A stretch of DNA of 64,000 nucleotides, from positions 1,433,001 to 1,497,000 of the forward strand of contig NC_087387.1 in NCBI RefSeq assembly GCF_963675165.1, written 5' to 3'. The notes beneath the pieces are model-generated. The model worked only from the letters and a program-made list of their open reading frames with translations. It ran no database searches and had not been told where the DNA came from. How positions within the stretch are numbered: position 1 is the stretch's first letter; each line of letters begins with the position of its first letter. A program made the translations under genes and the position numbers. Below are positions 56,313 to 64,000 of the stretch, in pieces. This DNA comes from Halichondria panicea. Its lineage: Eukaryota > Porifera > Demospongiae > Suberitida > Halichondriidae.

Positions 56313-59293
56313 CTAAGAGGTAGTCATTGAGAGGAGGTTAGTGACGGCCTGGTCTATCTGTCCATTGCTAGCCTGGAGGACGGAGACCACCACCTCTTTG
56401 TCCACTGTCGGGAACATTTCCTGCAGCTGTTTGACCTCCTCCTCCTTGATACGTGGCGGCTGGGGGACTGTGCAGGGCGGGGGAGAGAGGGCAAGGGTTA
56501 ATATCACTAGGAGCTGACAATAATGTTAATACAACAGTGGAACCTCCCTTAATGACCACCTCTGATGAAAGGCCAACTGCAATAATTAGGGCCAGACTCC
56601 CAGGTCTCAAATAAACAGCTTGCATACAAACCCCCCTCTCAACAGTGTAATAGCCACAACTTTTTTCCTCCAAGGTAATCAGTTAAACGGACAACATGCA
56701 CAAGACTAAATGATAGGTCATGGGTAATTCAAGTACATGTATATACTCACTTTGAGAGGGTGGTAGTTGCTGAGGGGGTGGCTGTGGCTGTACTTGAGCC
56801 GGGGGGTAGGATGGGTAGACGGGTGGGTAACCACCCTGGTAGTACATCTGGGGGGCGAGGGATGGGGGGTTAGGATTATACGCTATTAAGCCTAAAGTAC
56901 ACAACTCTAAAAATGTGCTAAAGATTATACAGTTATAGCTCTACAGTGAACGGTATACAATGTAGCTACATGTGTCAGAGACACGGATTCACACGAACCT
57001 CTTGTCATCTACAGCCATAGACAAAGTTTAAATTAGTGGTGCTTTGGAACAGACGAACACAATAATACAGATATAATGATGATTGCTCTTGCTAGTGTGG
57101 TCTTACCTGTGGTCTTACCTGTGCTCCAGGCATCTGAGCTGGTACCATGGCAACAGGCTGGTTACCGTAAGCAGTGAGTTGGTACGAGGTTTGTGGGGGA
57201 GCAACCTGGACAGGAACAACAGTTAGAGACAATACACAGTTACAGTGTGTATACACAGCGTAAGCACTGCACATACCAGTTAGTGCACATAGTATTGTAC
57301 AGCTCTGGCCATTAAATTAGTGTTAGAATGCACACTACATTCCTCTACTAAAAAGTAAATTCTATACTGTTACTAGTGAGTGTGAACCACAAAACATTCT
57401 CTAACCTGTAGAGACAAGATAATGTTGATATTCCCTTCCTCCCCATTGCCTTGACGACCATTGAGGGGCACCCACTCCTCCACTGTCTCCCCATTGAACA
57501 GATCCTCAGGGAATTCAAAGTGAGCCCACGCTACACGATCATCCAGAGCCAGGTAGCGCTGTAGGATGTGGGGGGGAGGGACTACACTTATTCCTAGCAC
57601 TCAGTGATGTGAACATACAGTGGAACCACTCGTAAAAGGCTACCCCTAGAGAAGAAAGGCTACCCCTTGAGAAAGGCTACCCCTGAGGAAAGGCTACCCC
57701 TAGAAAAGAAAGGCTATCCTTAGGGAAAGAGGCTACCCCTGGAGAAAGGTCAACTGCGATACACATGTAAAGGCCAGGCACCCAGGTCCTATAAACTTGG
57801 TACAAACAACCCCTCAACAACCTCTCTATGTACGTACGGGAGGATATCCGCTATAAAGGAGTTTCGTTACTGTACCTAGAACTCATTATTTATCATAATA
57901 AGGCTCAATACTGCTGTGTTTTACTTTCATAACAAGGGGGGTAACAGTTACTGACCTCGTTGAAGATCTCCACATACAGACTGTTCACACCTCGAGCAAG
58001 ATTACTGTGTAGAGAAATTTAATATAATAACTTCCACAAACTTTGAGCATGGAATGTCTACGAGGGAAGAACAAGAGTGTGAGCATTGTAGGGACAGTAC
58101 TGAGTGGTCTCAATAGAGAGGTGGTCTCTTTAGGGTTCATACTTCATCATACAAGACCCCACTAAATACGAAGAGTCAACGTTTTAGTGGTGAGTGTAGG
58201 GGCACTTATTAGTGGTTTCAAAAGAGGAAATGGTTGCTTGACCTCAATGGCAGGTTCAGGGTATACCGCATAGCGGGTATATTTAAGGTTTCCGCGGAAT
58301 AGCAGCCTTTTTGTAGCATGCGTGCATGCATGCAATATTAAATTCGGGGGTATAAATGTTCGCGATATATAATGCTTAATCAGCAAAAACCATAAACATT
58401 TATACCATCGAAATATACTCGCTATACAGTATATTAAAAATGGACGTACGTGGCAAACACTTTATTCCATCGAGGATTTTTAGATCCATTGATGTCTGTC
58501 GGTGTCTCATACACAGTGTGGCCAATACGAATACGACAGTACGGATCCATACGAGTGAGACCATAGTTCTTGATCAGTTTGGCCTGCACAAACACACAAA
58601 CACGTACACTATAGTTATAAGCATGGTTACACGAAATTCCCCCACCTGATATGACAAGGGGCTGTGGGTTACTACAACACTATTCACTATTTACTTTTTC
58701 TCGGATATGATCATATGATCGAGCATGGTTACTATACAAATTAGTCTCCTTCCCAAGCCTGTTAAACCAGTAACTGTCCAATCTAATGTACTCGCTATAT
58801 TGACAGAGACGCACACACCTGTGAGACGGTCAACTTGAGTCTGCCCACACTGTTGGGAGGGCCTTGTTGAACCTGTTGCTGTGGGACACCGGCCTGAGGG
58901 GCATAGGTCATCGGGGCAAGATGAGGCTCCCTGTATAGAGCACAAGAGGGAATAAACAGACATTTACGTCTTCAATCTATGGTCGATCGTACAGAATACT
59001 ACAATGTACATACTGACTTGACTAGACACGAAGCACACCCAACACATGTGCTAGCTTCAATATCCGTACGCCATATAGTATACTTAGTAGTGTATTATAA
59101 ACAAGGTATTATCAATACTACACATGTGCCAGTCTAGTATTATTGTTTGCCTTGGTTCTCTGTGCCTAGTGGAACGGGTGGCCTCCACGCAGAGGAAGTC
59201 ATCTGGTAGCTGGGCAGGTAGGTATGCTCTCTCACGCCTAGTCGGCTGTCGACCTTGAGCTTCTGTAGATGCTGAATCTCCAGTTGTAGCCAT
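56313..59293 (-). CDS. TOLLIP: Toll-interacting protein, C2 and CUE domains
   Basis: Endosomal adaptor that binds phosphoinositides by its C2 domain and ubiquitin by its CUE domain, linking cargo sorting and IL-1R/TLR signalling. Exons: 59293-59124, 58930-58819, 58583-58450, 58004-57956, 57558-57406, 57205-57119, 56847-56751, 56467-56313; phases close to 318 aa (human 274). The N-terminus MATTGDS and [10 protein letters not shown] matches MATT and ELPQDFL. The C2 domain (about residues 80-200) has [47 protein letters not shown] and [17 protein letters not shown] Pro/Gln-rich linker follows. The CUE domain (about 272-315) has the MFP motif ([20 protein letters not shown]) and the terminal LL. 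Exon 6 has two donors 12 bp apart, both in frame. It is divergent to the orphan gene at 59555. Confidence 0.95.
58264..58431. repeat. MITE-like element, family A, copy 4
   Basis: It starts TACCGCATAGCGGGTATATT and ends ATATACTCGCTATACAGTA. The interior has TTCCGCGGAATAGCAGCC and GCATGCGTGCATGCATGC. It ends 19 bp from the TOLLIP exon 3 boundary. Confidence 0.8.
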
Positions 59294-59554
59294 ACCTCTC
59301 TCACTTAGTACTGGTTCAAGAAAAAAAATTTTTACATGTACACAACACTGTTTATTTTTGCCAAGTTAGCAAAAGGATGAAGTCACGTGCAATGTTTACA
59401 AGCTGACTCTTAGCGACAACGCAGTTCATTGCGCAAATCTTCCAAGCTAGAATTTATACCCCGATCAAATCAGTGTTCACCGTTCTTGATCTTCCAAATC
59501 TTTTGGCCAACAGATCTGTTTACTCTTTCATCAAGCAAGTGCAGAGCTACTACG
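59294..59554. promoter_or_regulatory. Shared divergent promoter, TOLLIP / orphan gene copy 1
   Basis: 261 bp between starts. GTCACGTG at 59382-59389 is an E-box of the M-box/CLEAR-like type, within AAGTCACGTGCAATGTTTAC. The same 20-mer stands at the same place upstream of copy 2 (E-box at 61902-61909). CACTGTTTATTTTTGCCAAG is also shared. Confidence 0.55.
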
Positions 59555-61054
59555 ATGCATGGAATTTCTTCTCGACTAAGTGCAAGAAAATCTCGCAGGC
59601 AATCTGCTGGGATCAAACCTCAGCGACAGAAGCTATCTTTTTTCAAAACTCTCAAGTCTGTTCTCCTTTGCTCATTTTACAGCAAAGAAAATGTTGTTAA
59701 TGAGGGGAAATCTGTCGAGGTAAATAAATTGCATTTGATATTCAAGTATTTGCAATTGATATTATTTTTCTGTAGTTTGCTAGCTATAAATGGAGTGAAC
59801 ATGCACAATTTAACATGATACTGATAACAAGTTTATTCTTAACAACACTAGTACATATTATTATTATTATTGTTACAGGAGATTGAACGACAACCTGGCA
59901 ACCTTGAGCCCACTACTAGTACTTTTGACTCCGATTATGATGATAATATCAGTATCATCAGCCTTGGAGAGACCACATACGTAGGAGCTGGCTCCTTGTC
60001 AAGAAGTATAGTATAATTATGTATGACCATAGAATGTTAGCCGAATGATTACGTTGTTAATGTGCTTCTCATAAGTTATACTATATTTTGTTGCTATGCA
60101 GAGTCTCCTTCCTCGTCAGCTACCCCAGGCAAAAAAACGTTGCCTCCCATCAATCACAAGAATGTTAACTCTGCACTGAAAAGTATACCAAAGCACGGGA
60201 GCTGGAAGGTCATTACTTGTGGAAGCTCCTCAACCTCAACAAGCATCAAGGAGCTGTCAGATACCAATATTGTGGCCACGATTGATGAGCTCCAAAAGAA
60301 AATTGATGTGCTTCAGCAGACAAAAAGTGCTAACCTGCAAAAACTGTTGCAGCTGATTGAACAAAATAAGAAAGATGTAAAACCACAAGTACTGCTGAAA
60401 AACCTAAAGGAGACAAAAATAAGTCTAAGAAAACTTCTAAGCGAAAACGAATCCTTTGAAAGCAAACTCAAAGAGCTTGCTAGGTCTTGTTCTAAGACGA
60501 CAGGTATTGAAGAAAGTGGCCCAACAAAATTTGATGGTAGAGCTGTGAGCAACACCACTACAAATCTACCGAGTAGCAGCCAAGTGCATCTGAATACAGT
60601 TGCACCTGCACCTTCGTCAGAAAAAGTGGTGAGATTCAATTCTCTCCCTACAGAGAATGTCCGAGCTCAGTCTTGCCATCCAGATAACGAAATAGGCCTT
60701 CCCCTGCGGCACAGCTCGGCTCTACGAAGATTCCTGTTGGCCCCGAGTGCCAGCACATCATCAAGAAGTGAACGTAGGCTAACTGAAATGAGAAGGGTTG
60801 AGCGAGAGTCGCACGAGCCCATGTTTGGCAAGAGGCCACGAGCTGCCCACCACTCACGCATTCGCAGCGTGACACAGAACATACAAGAATACCTGCCTTA
60901 CGAGTGCGAGCACCTTGATAGTGACTCCGAAGATGAATCCTCAGTCTCAAGGAAGTACGTCAGACAACACCCTGGAAATGAGGGAATGAGGAAATTCGAG
61001 CTTACACAATGTGCAGCTCCCCAAACCACACGTCACTGTGAGAATATAAACTGA
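59555..61054 (+). CDS. Unrecognised coiled-coil protein, tandem copy 1
   Basis: Three exons, 59555-59719, 59879-60005 and 60102-61054, give 414 aa. I do not recognise the family. The N-terminus is basic (RKSRRQSAG, KPQRQKLSFFKTLKSVL). Exon 2 is acidic (STFDSDYDDNISIISLGE). A predicted coiled coil spans about residues 148-226 (IDELQKKIDVLQQTKSANLQ onward). A Ser/Thr-rich stretch, an Arg-rich segment (RRFLLAPSASTSSRSERR, FGKRPRAAHHSRIR) and an acidic DSDSEDESS cluster follow. No signal peptide or membrane segment is seen, so a nuclear or cytoskeletal role is possible but unsupported. If intron 2 is retained, translation stops four codons past the exon end. The ATG is the one conserved in both copies; upstream in-frame sequence exists. 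Indels against copy 2 within exons are multiples of three, which supports coding. Confidence 0.85.
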
Positions 61055-62052
61055 ATGACTGAACTGCATGCACGTACATAGCAATAGCTAGTTCTCACCC
61101 CCAAACATTCAGTTTAATGTACGTATATTTTTTGCACTGCACGACATACATAGCAATAGCTATAGTCCCCACCCAAAAAAATCAGTTTAATGTTTGTTAT
61201 ATTATTTTTGCACTTTAATGTTTAATTGTAATTGTTGTACCATGGTAAAAATTGTCATATAAAAGAGACAGGGCTAGTCGATACTAGATACTGAATACCT
61301 AAAAACTCAGCGACTTGATATTCAGCGACTTCCTGGCTTCCAATTATATCTTCTGACGACATTTGGCATGTGCATGCATGCATGTAAGAGTAAAATTATA
61401 GGTACGAGCGTAGATACTCGGGGCCCGTACATTCATCAAAGGGTGAACGTATTAGGATGTACAAGTTAAGGATTAGATGCGAGCAAATGGTGCAAATGAG
61501 ACCAACACCACAGGCAGGTAGCCCTCATCAATAAACTGACTGTACTGTTCATAATAGTTGTTACCGTAGTTTCCCCAAACCCCAAAAATTCATTTCATGC
61601 ATGCACATTATTGTCATAAATTTATTTGAAATTCATTTGTACACAAACGTTTTGACAGAAGAGTTGATATAAAAAGTCTGCAACTTTAGCAACCGGCTTC
61701 TTTGTAGGAACAACAAACGGCCTGGTCTCGAGGCTAGAGCTTCTTTGTGTGTGTGCCCATCTTTCTTCACTTCCTTCCTTTCTCTTGTGATATCTTTCTT
61801 AATGAAGATGCTGTAGCCATACGTACCTCTCACTGTTCAGTGTAAAAACAATTTTTTTTACGGTACACTGTTTATTTTTGCCAAGTCAGCAAAATGATAA
61901 AGTCACGTGCAATGTTTACTTAGCGACAACGCCGCGATCATTGCGCAAATCTTGCAAACTGCCGAATCCTGATCACTGACTGCTGAATGTTCTTCCAAAT
62001 CTTTTGGCCAACAGATCTGTTTACTCTTTCATCAAGCAAGTGCAGAGCTATG
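61055..62052. other. Spacer between the two orphan-gene copies
   Basis: It contains the 3' UTR of copy 1 with a short internal duplication (GCAATAGCTA, CAGTTTAATG words twice), AT-rich sequence, a GCCTGGTCTCGAGGCTAG hairpin half at about 61712, then the duplicated upstream region of copy 2. A TGTAGCCATACGTACCTCTC word at 61812 resembles TGTAGCCATACCTCTCTCAC over the TOLLIP start codon, suggesting that the duplication carried the TOLLIP 5' edge. No other gene is seen. Confidence 0.6.
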
Positions 62053-63489
62053 ATGCATGGAATTTCTCGACTGAGTGCAAGAAAATCTCGCAGGCAATCT
62101 GCTGGGATCAAGTCTCAGCGACAGAAGCTGTCCTTTTTCAAAACTCTCAAGTCTGTTCTCCTTTGCTCATTTTACAGCAAAGATGATGTGGTTGTCCCTT
62201 CTAATGAGGGGAGATCTGCCGAGGTAAATGAATTGTGACTTATTTTTCTGTAGTTTGCTAGCTAAAATAATAGAGTGAACATGCACGATTCTATTATTAG
62301 ATAATAATAATAATTGTTACAGAAGATTGAACAACAACCTGGCAACCTTGAGCCCACTACTAGTACTTTGGACTCCGATTATGATGATGATATCAGTATC
62401 ATCAGCCTTGGAGAGACCACATACGTAGGAGCTGGCTCCTTGTCAAGAAGTATAGTATAATTATGTATGGCCATAGAATGTTAGCTGAATGATTACGTCA
62501 TTAATGTGCTTATCACTATATTTTTTTGCTATGCAGAGTCTCCTTCCTTGTCAGCTACCCCAGGCAAAAAAACGTTGCCTCCCATCAATCACAAGAATGT
62601 TAACTCTGCACTGAAAAGTATACCAAAGCACGGGAGCTGGAAGGTCATTACTTGTGGAAGCTCCTCCACCTCAACAAGCACCAAGGAGCTGTCAGATACC
62701 AATCTTGTGGCCACAATTGATGAGCTCCAAAAGAAAATTGATGTGCTTGAGCAAACAAAAAGTACTAACCTGCAAAAACTGTTGCAGCTGATTGAGCAAA
62801 ATAAGAAAGACGTAAAACCACAAGTACTGCTGAAAAACCTGAAGGAGACAAAAATAAGCCTAAGAAAACTTCTAAGCAAAAACGAATCCTTTGAAAGCAA
62901 ACTCAAAGAGCTTACTAGGTCTTGTTCTAAGACGACAGGTATTGAAGAAAGTGGCCCAACAAAATTTGATGGTAGAGCTGTGAGCAACACCACTACAAAT
63001 CTACCGAGTAGCAGCCAAGTGCATCTGAATACAGTTGCACCTGCACCTTCGTCAGAAAAAGTGGTGAGATTCAATCCACTTCCTACAGAGAATGTCCGAG
63101 CTCAGTCCTGCCATCCAGATAACGAAATAGGCCTTCCCCTACGGCACAGCTCGGCTCTACGAAGATTCCTGTTGGCCCCGAGTGCCAGCACATCATCAAG
63201 AAGTGAACGTAGGCTAAACGAAATGAGGAGGATTGAGCGAGAGTCGCACGAGCCCATGTTTGGCAAGAGGCCACGAGCTGCCCACCACTCACGCATCCGC
63301 AGCGTGACACAGAATGTACAAGAATACCTGCCTTACGAGTGCGAGCACCTTGACAGTGACTCCGAAGATGAATCCTCAGTCTCAAGGAAGTACGTTAGAC
63401 AACACCCTGGAAATGAGGGAATGAGGAAATTTGAGCTTACACAATGTGCAGCTCCCCAAACCACACGTCACTGTGAGAATATGAACTGA
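62053..63489 (+). CDS. Unrecognised coiled-coil protein, tandem copy 2
   Basis: Exons 62053-62223, 62323-62449 and 62537-63489 give 416 aa, collinear with copy 1. Exon 3 has the same length in both copies (953 bp) and I count about a dozen amino-acid replacements in it, many conservative (I/V, S/T, K/E). Exon 1 differs by a one-codon deletion and a small in-frame insertion (VVVPSNEG). The introns differ in length (99 and 87 bp versus 159 and 96 bp). The frame is intact, so both copies look functional. An extra in-frame ATG lies directly upstream (62050). The retained-intron stop after exon 2 is also conserved. Confidence 0.85.
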
Positions 63490-64000
63490 ATGACTGAACT
63501 GCATGGATTGCACGTACATAGCAATAGCTAGTTCCCACCCCCCAAACATTCAGTTTAATGTACGTATATTTTTTGCACTGCACGACATACATAGCAATAC
63601 CCACCCAAAAAAATCAGTTTAATTATTATTTTTGCACTTCATTGTAATTGTATAAAAATTGTCATTGTTGTATAAAGAGAGAGGGCTAAATACTGAATAC
63701 CTAAAAACCCAAACCCCAAAAATTCGTTTCATGCATGCACATTATTGTTAGAACTTCATTTGTACACGTATAAACCAAACGTTTTGACAGAAAAATTAAA
63801 GAGTTCACTGATGATAAAATGAAAGCACCACGGGTGCTGATGCCTCGGTGGAGGTGCCAAAGCTACATAGCATCCGACTAGAAAAACATTTGCAATGTGA
63901 AAAAATGCTAGGATTGGCCGGGGGAAACACTAAAAAGTGTGGAAACAAGATATCAGACGAGAGCATAACTCCAATCCGTTACAACGTCATAAACATGTAC
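63490..64000. other. 3' region of copy 2 and sequence to the window edge
   Basis: To about 63790 this repeats the 3' flank of copy 1 (GCAATAGCTAGTTC, CCAAACATTCAGTTTAATG, CATGCATGCACATTATTGT). From about 63800 to the end the sequence is unique here and shows no gene. Confidence 0.6.

Noticed and set aside
59473-59700. Alternative frame across orphan exon 1, also open in copy 2
   Set aside because: It is open in both copies because they are nearly identical; the other frame joins in phase to exons 2 and 3 and carries the conserved ATG.
60313-60950. Antisense frames of 100-160 codons opposite orphan exon 3, in both copies
   Set aside because: They are shadows of the coding strand with Ser/Leu-rich composition and no independent start or splice support.

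Overview
The window is nuclear DNA from a multicellular animal. Genes are split by many short GT-AG introns, gene products are animal families (CLASP, TOLLIP, AGMO, an ATF2-type bZIP with the TPTP phospho-motif, a CNC/NFE2L bZIP, a Sec-containing MSRB1), and spacing is compact. The divergence level, small introns, an SH2-tailed myosin-like gene and many small inverted-repeat elements suggest an early-branching animal, probably a demosponge. That placement is inference, not proof.

I could rebuild twelve genes exon by exon with every splice phase closing, plus two copies of an orphan gene and one single-exon nested gene. Left to right: CLASP (-, C-terminal part beyond the left edge, to 9339); phafin/PLEKHF-like (-, 9833-14584); XPNPEP1 (+, 14772-20487); ATF2/ATF7-like bZIP (-, 20808-23534); a myosin-derived protein with degraded nucleotide-binding motifs, an IQ motif and an SH2 domain (-, 23732-32746); SEC61G (+, 33012-33376); AGMO (-, 33489-36733); NIFK (+, 36906-38805); NFE2L/CNC bZIP (-, 39290-40891); COPZ (+, 41196-43249); TBC1D15/17 (-, 43760-55263) with an intronless multi-pass membrane gene inside its 5.6 kb intron (-, 47308-48561); selenoprotein MSRB1 (+, 55560-55940, SECIS at 56014-56090); TOLLIP (-, 56313-59293); and a tandem pair of an unrecognised three-exon gene (+, 59555-61054 and 62053-63489).

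The layout is strongly head-to-head: six divergent pairs share start-to-start gaps of about 170-300 bp, and several of these gaps carry recognisable transcription-factor sites (a CRE, a DR1, a CACGTG E-box, a MARE-like site). The ATF2-like gene is not divergent but carries a cluster of CRE-like sites upstream. Most genes are housekeeping or stress/trafficking genes (coatomer, translocon, Rab-GAP, endosomal PH-FYVE, TOLLIP, redox repair). I see no evidence that they form one pathway.

Introns and gaps hold several families of small non-coding inverted-repeat elements (MITE-like). The largest group shares the terminus TACCGTATAGCGGGTA but has at least three unrelated interiors. There are two minisatellites of about 1 kb and many (CA)n/(GT)n tracts lying directly on splice sites. 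The most interesting object is the myosin-SH2 protein, whose motor fold is traceable from end to end while P-loop, switch I and switch II are all lost. Exon limits were assigned by eye from homology, GT-AG rule and phase; no alignment or search was run.
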